64,000 nucleotides of DNA, from positions 1 to 64,000 of the forward strand of contig NZ_CP051685.1 in the NCBI RefSeq assembly GCF_012849555.1, given 5' to 3'. Shown here in pieces: positions 13,420 to 20,698 of this stretch. Under the pieces are notes generated by a model. It saw nothing but the letters and a program-made list of their open reading frames with translations, had not been told where the DNA came from and did no database searches. Source of the stretch: Massilia forsythiae (GTDB lineage: Bacteria; Pseudomonadota; Gammaproteobacteria; Burkholderiales; Burkholderiaceae_D). Numbering within the stretch: position 1 is the stretch's first letter; every line of letters begins with the position of its first letter. The position numbers were made by a program, and so were the translations under genes.

Positions 13420-14316
13420 ATGTTCAAGCACATGCAAATCTACCGCCTGCCGGCGCCGTGGCAGGTAACCGCGGGGCAGCTGGCCGACGCGCTCCGGGCG
13501 CAGGCCTTCGCGCCGGCGTCGAGCAACGAGCTGGTGCGCCAGGGCTGGGCGGCGCCGCGCGGCGACGGCACGCCTCTCGTGCACGCGGTGGCCGGCCAGT
13601 TCCTGCTGCGCCTGGCCAGCGAAAAGAAGGTGCTGCCGGCAAAGGCCGTGAAGCAGCGCGCCAAAGAGATGGCGGGCAAGCTCGAGGAAGAGCAAGGCTT
13701 CCCACCTGGGAAGATGGCGATGAAGGAGCTACAGGAACGCGCTGCGGACGAGATGCTGCCGCAGGCGTTCCCGATCCGCTCGCACGTCGACGTCTGGATC
13801 GACCCGAAGAACGGCTGGCTGGTGATCGACGCGGCCAGCGCCGGCAAGGCTGACGACGTGGTGAAGATGCTGGTGACGTGCGTCGACCGCATGCCGCTGG
13901 AATCGCTGCGCGTGCAGCACTCGCCGGTGGCGATGATGACCGCGTGGCTGGACTCGGGCGAGGCGCCGGCCGGCTTCACGCTCGACCAGGACACCATCCT
14001 GCGCGCCACTGGCGAGAGCCGCGCCCAGGTCGGCTACAAGAAGCACACGCTCGACCCGGAAGACATGCGCCGCCACATCGCCACCGGCAAGCAGTGCACC
14101 CGCCTGGCCATGACCTGGAGCAGCAAGATTTCCTTCGTCCTGCACGAAGACCTGTCGATCCGCTCGATCAAGGCGCTGGACGTGCTCAAGGAAGGCGCAT
14201 CCCAGGCCTTCGACGCCGGCGAGCGCTTCGACAGCGACTTCAACCTGATGACCGGCGAATACGCCCTGCTGCTGGCCGACCTGGTCGCGGCGCTGGGCGG
14301 GGAGGCTCGAGCATGA
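13420..14316 (+). CDS. rdgC: Phage-encoded RdgC
   Basis: 298 aa, close to the usual RdgC length of about 300. It opens with the family signature (MFKHMQIYRLP) and shows the expected order: an N-terminal tip domain (AFAPASSNELVRQGW), a central basic region (VKQRAKEMAGKLEEEQG), and a C-terminal half with the DVWIDPKNGWLVIDAAS stretch. RdgC forms a ring dimer on double-stranded DNA and limits RecA activity. In this prophage it may protect phage DNA ends or temper RecA-driven induction; that is inference. CACAAGGAACCCAAGAG lies before ATG 13420. The stop overlaps the next start. Confidence 0.92.
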   Translation: MFKHMQIYRLPAPWQVTAGQLADALRAQAFAPASSNELVRQGWAAPRGDGTPLVHAVAGQFLLRLASEKKVLPAKAVKQRAKEMAGKLEEEQGFPPGKMAMKELQERAADEMLPQAFPIRSHVDVWIDPKNGWLVIDAASAGKADDVVKMLVTCVDRMPLESLRVQHSPVAMMTAWLDSGEAPAGFTLDQDTILRATGESRAQVGYKKHTLDPEDMRRHIATGKQCTRLAMTWSSKISFVLHEDLSIRSIKALDVLKEGASQAFDAGERFDSDFNLMTGEYALLLADLVAALGGEARA

Positions 14317-14558
14317 CGGCGCGGCGCCGGCGCGTGGCCTGGGGCGGTGGCGGCCTGACGCGGGCCGAGCGCGCAATGGGTGGCAACAGTGCCGAGGACC
14401 GCGCAGCGATGCAGACCTACCGGGCGAACCGCAGCTCGCAGCGCTACTACCGCGACCTGGATGCGATCGACACGGCACCCAACCCGGCGCCGGCCGGCGA
14501 CGACAGCGGCGCCCCGGTCATCAGCAGCACCGACACCGACACCGAAAAATCCGAATAA
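14313..14558 (+). CDS. 81-aa basic phage protein
   Basis: ATG 14313 overlaps the rdgC stop (ATGA). The N-terminus is basic and glycine-rich (TARRRRVAWGGGGLTRAERAMGG); the middle (MQTYRANRSSQRYYRDLDAI) is a likely helix; the tail is acidic and disordered (STDTDTEKSE). Translational coupling to rdgC suggests a partner role, which is inference. No family recognised. Confidence 0.5.
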   Translation: MTARRRRVAWGGGGLTRAERAMGGNSAEDRAAMQTYRANRSSQRYYRDLDAIDTAPNPAPAGDDSGAPVISSTDTDTEKSE

Positions 14559-14571
14559 CGAGGAGCACACC

Positions 14572-15753
14572 ATGTCGAACCTGAACGAGAACACGCCGGC
14601 GCGGCGCGCCGATGACAACCGCCAGGCCGGGTCGCTGGCGTGGGATGGTGTGACGCCGGCGCCGGCCGCCGAGCTGCGCGCCGCGGCGGCGATCACCGTC
14701 GACCAGTTGGAGCACCTGAACCCGAGCCGCACAGGCCTTGGCATCATGGAGCGGCGCGAGGGCGGCGCCTACGTGCGCGTCGCCGACGTCCGGCGCATGG
14801 ACGCCACCCGGGCCGCCGCCGGCGTGCCGGCGCACGAGCAGGATCTGCTGGACATCGTGCGCACGCTCTGCAGCACAGCGCAGCGCCTGGCCGAGCTGTC
14901 GCCGGTGCAGCGCGCCAACTACCCTTCCCCGCTGTCGCCGATGTCGCCGCTGTTCCAGGCGGCCAGCGCGGCATGCATCGAGCGCGGCTACACCAGGTGG
15001 GGTCTCGCGATTGAAGGCGTGGCCTACCCGGTGGCGCCGGCCGCCCAGCCAGCCTCGGTAGCAGCAGGGCTGACCAAAGCGCAGTTTGAAGAAATTGCCC
15101 AGAGCTGGGATGGCTGCGCATACGACGGCGACATGATCCCCGACATCGGCGCAGCGCTGCGCCGCGACTTCGATCGTCTCGCATCCCTCGCTCCTGTAGC
15201 GGCAGAGCTGGTGCGTCAGGTGCCGAAAAAGAGCAATTCGACCGTTATTACCCTGCGCCAGGCGCAGCGTCTCGTGGAGTTTTTTGGCGGGCATGATGCG
15301 AGCATGACCATCACGGAGCCGGCTCCTGACTGGGAGCAGCAGATCCCGGGTCTGTATGCGTATTGCACCGAATATCCAGAGGACGGCGCGCAATACCTCG
15401 GTCCGACGGAAGTCGACATTTCCCCGATATGCTCGGCCGCGCCCCAGGTGCCGACAGCAGCCGAGGCTCGGATAGCCGATCTGGAGCAGCAGCTTGCCGA
15501 ATGCGTAGCGCTGACCAATAAGTGGGCGGCCGCAGCCGGCGAGGCAGATGGTCGCGCGGTCAAGGCGCGAGCGGCAGCGCTGGAAGAGGCGGCGCAGGAG
15601 TGCGAAGGCGTCGCCCTGCAAGCCGAGGATGAGCACGAGCCGGCTGAATCTCTTGGCGCATACCGCTGCCGCGACGTTATCCGCGCCTTTGCTGCCGCCC
15701 CTTCGGTCGAGGTGAAGGGCGAACAGGGTGAGATGGGAGGCGACCGTGGCTGA
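14572..15753 (+). CDS. Mosaic phage protein, unknown
   Basis: 393 aa from ATG 14572 (GAGGAGCACACC). The protein is a string of short segments: a disordered N-terminus, a helix-rich part (EHEQDLLDIVRTLCSTAQRLAEL), a central part (FEEIAQSWDGCAYDGDMIPDIGAALRRDFDRLA), and a coiled coil ending in RADALEEAAQECEG-like residues (ARAAALEEAAQECEG, then AYRCRDVIRAFA). The last segment is a common ending in phage hypothetical proteins. It probably grew by joining of small domains. Function unknown. Confidence 0.6.
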   Translation: MSNLNENTPARRADDNRQAGSLAWDGVTPAPAAELRAAAAITVDQLEHLNPSRTGLGIMERREGGAYVRVADVRRMDATRAAAGVPAHEQDLLDIVRTLCSTAQRLAELSPVQRANYPSPLSPMSPLFQAASAACIERGYTRWGLAIEGVAYPVAPAAQPASVAAGLTKAQFEEIAQSWDGCAYDGDMIPDIGAALRRDFDRLASLAPVAAELVRQVPKKSNSTVITLRQAQRLVEFFGGHDASMTITEPAPDWEQQIPGLYAYCTEYPEDGAQYLGPTEVDISPICSAAPQVPTAAEARIADLEQQLAECVALTNKWAAAAGEADGRAVKARAAALEEAAQECEGVALQAEDEHEPAESLGAYRCRDVIRAFAAAPSVEVKGEQGEMGGDRG

Positions 15754-16033
15754 GCGCAAATACCCGCGTCAGGCTTGGGTACTGATGCCTTCTTTCAAGC
15801 CAGCCGAAGTAACCCTAAAAAAGCCATACGGCAGCTTCTGCGGCAGCGAGGATTGGGACCTCACCGAAAAGGGGAAGCCATACCACAAAGACAGCTTATA
15901 CCTAAGCAAGAGCGCGGCAATCGCTGCAGGCCGAGAGCAAGTCGAGCAGCAGCGTGCGGACATCGCCAAGCGGCAGGAAAAAATGAACAAGCGCATCGCG
16001 GCGCTAGATAAAGCTGAAAAGGACGCATCATGA
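15746..16033 (+). CDS. 95-aa phage protein
   Basis: GTG 15746 is preceded by GGGAGGCGACC and overlaps the end of the previous gene by eight bases. The N-terminal part (PRQAWVLMPSFKPAEVTLKKPYG) is strand-rich, then WDLTEKGKPYHKDSLYLSKS and a charged C-terminal helix (EQQRADIAKRQEKMNKRIAALDKAE). No family recognised. Stop overlaps the next start (ATGA). Confidence 0.55.
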   Translation: MAERKYPRQAWVLMPSFKPAEVTLKKPYGSFCGSEDWDLTEKGKPYHKDSLYLSKSAAIAAGREQVEQQRADIAKRQEKMNKRIAALDKAEKDAS

Positions 16034-17523
16034 CCACCGAAAAAGCAACCCCTCCGGGCATCGCCCTGGACAACGAAGCGCTGGACCGCCTGGAAGCGCT
16101 GGCGCGCGCGGCTGATGCGCACGGCGCCACCCACCTCGTTACCCACTACCGTTTCGAGGCCGACGCGAAAGCCGAGGAAGCGTGGCGCCGTGCGGCAACG
16201 CCGGCCACCATCCGCCCCCTGATCGCCCAGGCCCGCGCCGCCCAGCCGCAACCCAGCGCCGCGCCAGATGGGTCACTACGCGAAGCCGTAAAGGCCATCA
16301 CGCAACTGCTGAACGGTCGCGAATGGGCGGACATCCTGCACACCGACCAGGACGCCATCGCGTTGTGGGACGCCTTGAACGTGTTGGTGGAAGATCATAA
16401 TGCCGCCGCTGCTCCCTCCCCCAACTTCGCAGTAAGGGGAGCAGAGCCGGCAGTGCCAAGCATCTCGCGGATTGCGGAAGCGGTTTCTTTCCTGATTGGC
16501 GCGAATGTCGTGGATTGGGTGAGCAGTTCAGACGAAGAAAACGAGCCGTTCAGCAGCGATGAGCATGAGCGTGCGCACCTGTGCGAGATGATACGCAAGT
16601 ATGTCCCGGTGAGCGATTCCGGCATGCAGGCGGCGCATCAAGCCGCAATCGAGCTGGCCGGCGACACCATTGATGCGCGTAATGCCGAGATTGCCGACCT
16701 TCGCGCCCAGCTTTCGGCCGCGCGCCAGGGGCAGGCTGATCCCGTTGCGTACCTCACCACAGATCGGAAAATGCTCGTGTTTGCTGACAGGCTTGTCGGC
16801 AATGATCATGGAATGACTGCCCTCTACGCCGCCCCGCAGCCAACCGCAGCACCCACCCCGCAAGCACAGCCAGCAGGCGCGGCGGCAGCGCTCACTGATG
16901 AGGAAATCACCGAAGTTGCGTCGGAATTCCTGCTGGCTGACTTTGAGCGCATGCGCGACTACGATATCGCGCTGGGCCGTGCGGTGCTGGAGGCGCAAGC
17001 CAAGAAAGCGGGCGCAGTAGCACCCACCCCGCACGAACAAGAAGCGCGGGCGGCTGTGCCAGTAATCGACGCATATACGGCGCCGCATGACCATCCGCCA
17101 CTTGTTGAGATCGCTGTACGGCTTGCGAAAGAAAACCGCGAGTGGCCTGGTAAGCAAATTGAGGATGCAGCGCGAGCAGAATATGCCGAGGTACTTTCCG
17201 CCCAAGCGGGAATGCTGCCGGTGGCGCAGACCGATGCCGCGCGCGATGTGCTGGACGAGCGCCAGCGTCAGGTCGAGAAGGAAGGCTGGACGCCGGAACA
17301 CGACGACATGCACGACAGCGGCGAGATGGCGCATGCAGCGGCATGTTATGCGGTAGGGGACGACAAGCCAGGATGGCCTTGGGCGCGCAAATGGTGGAAG
17401 CCTGGCAGCCGCCGCCGCAGTCTCGTCAAAGCCGGCGCCCTGATCCTGGCCGAAATCGAGCGCCTTGACCGCGCCAAGGGTGCGGCCGGTCTGGAAGGCG
17501 GCGCGGGAGGTCTGCATGACTGA
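16030..17523 (+). CDS. Mosaic phage protein with pyrophosphohydrolase-like tail
   Basis: 497 aa. Alternating short domains are joined by Ala/Pro-rich linkers (ALYAAPQPTAAPTPQAQPAG). The C-terminal 100 residues (ARDVLDERQRQVEKEGWTPEHDD, HDSGEMAHAAACYAVG, then WPWARKWWKPGSRRRSLVKAG) match a domain very common at the end of phage proteins and, as I recall, related to phage dATP/dGTP pyrophosphohydrolase-type folds. That assignment is tentative and no full catalytic set can be shown here. It sits within the rightward operon with overlaps on both sides. Confidence 0.6.
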   Translation: MTTEKATPPGIALDNEALDRLEALARAADAHGATHLVTHYRFEADAKAEEAWRRAATPATIRPLIAQARAAQPQPSAAPDGSLREAVKAITQLLNGREWADILHTDQDAIALWDALNVLVEDHNAAAAPSPNFAVRGAEPAVPSISRIAEAVSFLIGANVVDWVSSSDEENEPFSSDEHERAHLCEMIRKYVPVSDSGMQAAHQAAIELAGDTIDARNAEIADLRAQLSAARQGQADPVAYLTTDRKMLVFADRLVGNDHGMTALYAAPQPTAAPTPQAQPAGAAAALTDEEITEVASEFLLADFERMRDYDIALGRAVLEAQAKKAGAVAPTPHEQEARAAVPVIDAYTAPHDHPPLVEIAVRLAKENREWPGKQIEDAARAEYAEVLSAQAGMLPVAQTDAARDVLDERQRQVEKEGWTPEHDDMHDSGEMAHAAACYAVGDDKPGWPWARKWWKPGSRRRSLVKAGALILAEIERLDRAKGAAGLEGGAGGLHD

Positions 17524-17791
17524 CCAAGAAAAACGGTGGATGGCCATTGGTCAAGCGGTCGAACGCGCGTGTGCCGAACTTCCAGAAGGATTCGACCTGC
17601 ATCTGGAGTTGGAGCGAGATGCGGGCACTGTTCGGCTATACCTGCCGGATACCGACGCAAGTGAACAGGACTTCGAGGGAGACACCTTGTCGATGACGAT
17701 TCACACCGCCATCAATTATGCAATCGACCTCGGCAGCGCATCTGCCCTGGAAGGCGAGACGATCCGCGATCAATCGAAGGGAGGCGACTGA
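17516..17791 (+). CDS. 91-aa phage protein
   Basis: ATG 17516 (GGGAGGTCTGC upstream) overlaps the end of the preceding gene by eight bases and its stop overlaps the next start (TGATG). The product is acidic and beta-rich (GFDLHLELERDAGTVRLYLPDTD) with a C-terminal helix (TIHTAINYAIDLG). No family recognised. Confidence 0.55.
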   Translation: MTDQEKRWMAIGQAVERACAELPEGFDLHLELERDAGTVRLYLPDTDASEQDFEGDTLSMTIHTAINYAIDLGSASALEGETIRDQSKGGD

Positions 17792-17994
17792 TGGGTCAAG
17801 CAAAGAAACGCGGCACGTTCGAGGAGCGCAAGCTGGAAGCCCAGATGCGCGAAGCCCGGCGAATGGAGGAGCGCCGAAAGCTCATCAAGGCGCGGGCACT
17901 AGCGCGTAGGCCGCGCAGCGCCAATGGGGTAGGGCTTACTCTGGCAATCGCTGCAGCGTTGACTGCGGCTATGAGCACGAGGCATCCGCGATGA
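17791..17994 (+). CDS. 67-aa basic protein with hydrophobic end
   Basis: Starts in a TGATG overlap. The first 45 residues are a strongly basic helix (AKKRGTFEERKLEAQMREARRMEERRKLIKARALARR), followed by a hydrophobic stretch (GLTLAIAAALTAAM). This could be a tail-anchored or membrane-associated peptide. The opening (MGQAKKRGTFEERK) is one I have seen in other phage proteins. Function unknown. Confidence 0.5.
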   Translation: MGQAKKRGTFEERKLEAQMREARRMEERRKLIKARALARRPRSANGVGLTLAIAAALTAAMSTRHPR

Positions 17995-18009
17995 GCCCCC
18001 CTCGCCTCC

Positions 18010-18108
18010 ATGCAGATCCTGCTGCGCCCGGAACTGCTGCTGTATTTCTGGCTTTCGCCCTGGTGGTGGATGTCGAACACGAAAAACGAACGAAAGGATG
18101 AAGCGTGA
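18010..18108 (+). CDS. Possible 32-aa hydrophobic mini-gene
   Basis: ATG 18010 opens a 32-codon frame (MQILLRPELLLYFWLSPWWW, then polar) whose TGA overlaps the GTG start of the next gene. A competing 36-codon frame starts at ATG 17991, overlaps the previous stop and ends at 18101; only one is likely to be used. I prefer the hydrophobic one because its end is coupled with the next gene. Confidence 0.35.
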   Translation: MQILLRPELLLYFWLSPWWWMSNTKNERKDEA

Positions 18109-18347
18109 TTACTGCCCTGCAGGCCGAGCAACTGGCCAACAAGACCATCGAGGATTACGTGAACGCCTGTGGCTGTCGTAACGAGCAGGATGTGGCGAAC
18201 GTGCTGATGAAGCTGGCCAGCATGTGCGGCCTTGGCATGTGCGCTGTCGTCGGCCAGCCCGAGGCGGCAAGCCGTATGCAAGGTACCGCCGAATATATCG
18301 CCGCAGCGCAGGCCGGCAAGAACTGGAAAAGGGAGACCGTTCAATGA
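18105..18347 (+). CDS. 80-aa phage protein
   Basis: GTG 18105 follows GAAAGGATGAAGC, and the stop overlaps the start of the Lar-like gene (ATGA). The product is helical with several cysteines (NACGCRNEQDVANVLMKLASMCGLGMCAVVG). No metal-binding spacing is clear. The family is not recognised. Confidence 0.55.
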   Translation: MITALQAEQLANKTIEDYVNACGCRNEQDVANVLMKLASMCGLGMCAVVGQPEAASRMQGTAEYIAAAQAGKNWKRETVQ

Positions 18348-18880
18348 AAACCGAATTGAAAGCCTGCCCGTGGTGCAGTGGTGCCGCTCACGTGCACGAG
18401 GGCGGCAACTGGTACGGGGTCGGTTGCAACACGATTGCCCTTGGCGTCATGTGCTTTGGCTACTGCCAGGCGCGCCAGTATCCGTCCGAGGCCGAAGCTG
18501 CCGCCGCCTGGAACCGTTGCGCCACCCCGCCATCGCCCAGCACCGCCGAGGTGGACGAGCTGTTGGGCCGATACTGGGAAATCGCATACAGCGAAGGCAA
18601 GACCGGCGAGCCGCGCGGCAGCGAAGCGCAGGAAGTTCTGTCCAGCCTGCGCGCCGCGCTCGCATCGCGGCCGGCTGTCGAGGCGGGAGAGTTGGAAGAT
18701 GCGACTGTATTCGCGTTGCTCCAGAAGGCAGGCGCTACCGATGCTGACTGCCGAACGATCTACGCCGGCCACGGCTTGACGCTCCACTGGACGCACGTCA
18801 CGGGATTAATCCGCGCTGCTCTCGCAACCAAGCCGGCTACCAGCGCGCCAGGTGCCGCCGGCGACAGGGGTGGCGAATGA
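18344..18880 (+). CDS. Lar-like restriction alleviation zinc protein
   Basis: 178 aa. Residues 1-60 hold the Lar signature: an N-terminal CPWC (LKACPWCSGAAHV), then VGCNT, and the closing AAAAWNRC. Lar of Rac prophage modifies type I restriction and so protects incoming DNA; most phage relatives are untested. Here the zinc domain is joined to about 110 extra residues (STAEVDELLGRYWEIAYSEGK, ...LEDATVFALLQKAGATDADC) also seen as separate modules in phage proteins. It is coupled to genes on both sides by ATGA. Confidence 0.75.
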   Translation: MKTELKACPWCSGAAHVHEGGNWYGVGCNTIALGVMCFGYCQARQYPSEAEAAAAWNRCATPPSPSTAEVDELLGRYWEIAYSEGKTGEPRGSEAQEVLSSLRAALASRPAVEAGELEDATVFALLQKAGATDADCRTIYAGHGLTLHWTHVTGLIRAALATKPATSAPGAAGDRGGE

Positions 18881-19059
18881 TCGCGCGCGGACCAGACCGC
18901 CGGTACCGCGCGCACGACGTCGCCCGGCTGGCACCCGAGCGCCGCGACGGCTTCGACCGGCGCGCCCTGGCCGTCACCGCCATACCGGGGACGGTGCGAC
19001 CAGGCTTCGCGGAGGCGGCGCCGCGCGTGGAACGCCGGCGGCAGCCGGAAGCAGGATAG
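18877..19059 (+). CDS. 60-aa arginine-rich small protein
   Basis: ATG 18877 overlaps the stop of the Lar-like gene. The product is rich in Arg and Ala (IARGPDRRYRAHDVARLAPERRDGF) with no clear domain. In GC-rich DNA such frames occur by chance, so the coupling is the only support. Confidence 0.35.
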   Translation: MIARGPDRRYRAHDVARLAPERRDGFDRRALAVTAIPGTVRPGFAEAAPRVERRRQPEAG

Positions 19060-19073
19060 GAACGGGAGAAAGT

Positions 19074-19331
19074 ATGGGTGCAATATTTGAAATGGAGATG
19101 TCGTCGGAAGCGCTGAACGCCGACGAGGTCGCTGAGCTTTCTGGGTGCAGTCGCAAAGCCGACCAGATCGAATGGCTGACACAGAACGGCTGGCTGTTCA
19201 TCCGTAACCGCGCCGGCGCGCCGGTAATCGGCCGCCTCTATGCGCGCCTGAAGCTGGCCGGCATCAACCCGGCGCAGTTGGCCGCTCCCGAGGTGAGCAG
19301 TTGGCAGCCCGATTTTTCCAAAGTTCGATAA
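19074..19331 (+). CDS. DUF4224 protein next to integrase
   Basis: 85 aa from ATG 19074 (AACGGGAGAAAGT). Residues 10-60 (EALNADEVAELSGCSRKADQIEWLTQNGWLFIRNRAGAPVIGR) match DUF4224, a short HTH-like domain typically encoded directly before phage integrases. It is generally thought to be an excisionase-type accessory (inference from position in many phages). The integrase starts 11 bp downstream, so they form one unit. Confidence 0.8.
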   Translation: MGAIFEMEMSSEALNADEVAELSGCSRKADQIEWLTQNGWLFIRNRAGAPVIGRLYARLKLAGINPAQLAAPEVSSWQPDFSKVR

Positions 19332-19342
19332 GCAGGTAGACG

Positions 19343-20401
19343 ATGCGCCCGAAGACAAGCGGCAGAAAGCTGCCGCCGCGCATGCTCGCGCGGAAGAAAA
19401 AACTAAAATCCGGAGCGATCTGGACAGGCTACTACTACAACGGCCGCGACGAGGATGGCAAGCGCAAGGAAATCCCACTCGGCACCGACCTGCACGCAGC
19501 AATACGGAAGTGGGCCGAGCTTGAGTGCAAGGAGGTGCCGCCTGACGCGTCGCTGATGAAATATGCGTTCGACCAATACGAGCGTGACATTCTGCCGAAG
19601 AAGGCACCGTCGACGCAGCGCGAGAATCGCCTGTGCCTATCGCAGTTGCGGCCAGTGTTTGACAGCGCGCCGATCGAGGCCATCCGGCCACAGGACGTCG
19701 CACGCTACCGCGACGCCAGGTCGGCGCCCGTACGCGCAAACCGTGAGATCGCCCTCCTATCGCACGTATTCAATATGGCGCGGGAGTGGGGCTTCACGAA
19801 ACGCGACAACCCGTGCCGCGGCGTGCGCAAGAACCGTGAGGCGCCGCGCGACTACTACGCCGAGGCCGACGTCTGGGACGCCGTGCACGCAGCCGCCGGC
19901 CAGGTGGTGCGTGATGCAATGGACCTCAGCTACCTGTCCGGCCAGCGGCCCGCTGACGTGTTGAAGATGAGCAAGCACGACATCCGGAACAACGAGTTGC
20001 ACGTCCGGCAGAACAAGACCCGGCACGTGTTGCGCATCCGGCTGTACGTCGACGGACAGCCGACAGAACTTGGCGCCTGCGTCGACCGGCTGCTGGCCAG
20101 GCCGCTGCAGTCGATGAGCGGGGAGTTGATCTGCGCCGAACGCGGTCAGCCGCTCACGATGAAGATGCTGCGCGATCGCTTCGAAGCAGCGCGCGAAGCG
20201 GCGGCAAAGGGCGCTGACAAGGCGCGCAAAGTCGACCTGGCGAAGCGCGTGCGCGCGTTTCAGTTCCGGGACATCCGACCAAAGGCGGCCAGTGAAATGA
20301 CGAGCCTGGACGACGCCAGCAGCCTACTTGGACACACCGACAAGCAGATCACGAAGCGGGTTTATCGCCGCGCCGGCGAGGTGGTGAAGCCGACGAAGTA
20401 G
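19343..20401 (+). CDS. int: Phage tyrosine integrase
   Basis: 352 aa tyrosine recombinase. An N-terminal arm-binding and core-binding region (residues 1-165) is followed by the catalytic domain with Arg202 (SGQRPAD), a lysine around 225, box II as FRDIRPKAA (Arg312), His331 (LLGHTDKQI) and nucleophile Tyr341 (RVYRR). In box II the usual first His is Arg, which is common in this branch of phage integrases. It catalyses insertion into and excision from the adjacent tRNA-Ser gene. It lies at the phage edge, pointing toward the tRNA. Confidence 0.95.
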   Translation: MRPKTSGRKLPPRMLARKKKLKSGAIWTGYYYNGRDEDGKRKEIPLGTDLHAAIRKWAELECKEVPPDASLMKYAFDQYERDILPKKAPSTQRENRLCLSQLRPVFDSAPIEAIRPQDVARYRDARSAPVRANREIALLSHVFNMAREWGFTKRDNPCRGVRKNREAPRDYYAEADVWDAVHAAAGQVVRDAMDLSYLSGQRPADVLKMSKHDIRNNELHVRQNKTRHVLRIRLYVDGQPTELGACVDRLLARPLQSMSGELICAERGQPLTMKMLRDRFEAAREAAAKGADKARKVDLAKRVRAFQFRDIRPKAASEMTSLDDASSLLGHTDKQITKRVYRRAGEVVKPTK

Positions 20402-20406
20402 CGCAG

Positions 20407-20431
20407 AGTTGCGGAGATAGTCTCCGCAACT
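20407..20431 (+). terminator. Hairpin after integrase
   Basis: AGTTGCGGAGA (20407-20417) and TCTCCGCAACT (20421-20431) form a perfect 11-bp stem with a three-base loop, six bases after the integrase stop. No T tract follows, so it is a stem-loop terminator candidate or a protection structure. Between here and the tRNA there is also an AT-rich palindrome, CCCTTAAA-A-TTTAAGGG, at 20499-20515. Confidence 0.6.
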
Positions 20432-20530
20432 GCTCAATAAATCAGCAAGAACGAGGCATTGATACAACGCCGAGGACATCAGAACCAGAAACTATAATCC
20501 CTTAAAATTTAAGGGCTTATCGATAAATTC

Positions 20531-20620
20531 TGGCGGAAGCGGTGAGATTCGAACTCACGAACGGGTTCCCCCGTCGGCAGTTTTCAAGACTGCTGCCTTC
20601 AACCACTCGGCCACGCTTCC
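20531..20620 (-). tRNA. tRNA-Ser (TGA)
   Basis: 90 nt. The acceptor stem starts GGAAGCG and closes CGCTTCC, followed by G and encoded CCA. The D-loop region reads CGAGTGGTTGAAGG, the anticodon loop CTTGAAA gives anticodon UGA (reads UCA), a long variable arm follows as expected for serine tRNAs, and the T arm contains GTTCGAATC. The 3' end faces the prophage, the usual orientation when a phage integrates into a tRNA and rebuilds its end. The upstream -10 box is TATAAT at 20636-20631. Confidence 0.97.
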
Positions 20621-20630
20621 AGCGACCCGC

Positions 20631-20636
20631 ATTATA
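20631..20636 (-). promoter_or_regulatory. tRNA-Ser -10 box
   Basis: Perfect TATAAT read leftward, ending about ten bases before the tRNA 5' end. No clear -35 hexamer at 17 bp (TGCCCG). The short gap up to 20,698 also has a GC-rich dyad (CGCCGG/CCGGCG) that may end the upstream GGDEF-EAL transcript. Confidence 0.6.
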
Positions 20637-20698
20637 CATAAATCGTTGCCCATCGGGCACGCAACCCACGCCGGCACGTCCGGCGGGACCTCAAAAAA

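Larger units (their letters stand above)
1..20530. mobile_element. Integrase-proximal part of a prophage in tRNA-Ser
   Basis: The region has a tyrosine integrase ending 130 bp from the 3' end of a tRNA-Ser gene, a DUF4224 protein beside it, a LexA/CI-type repressor facing a Cro-like gene across palindromic operators, and dozens of short genes that overlap by ATGA or TGATG. All are hallmarks of temperate phage genomes. No head, tail or lysis genes are visible, so the structural half must lie left of position 1, and the second attachment site with it. The tRNA keeps its full 3' end including CCA at this junction. The right boundary is inferred to lie in or just beside the tRNA 3' end (20,531-20,560). 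Confidence 0.9.
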
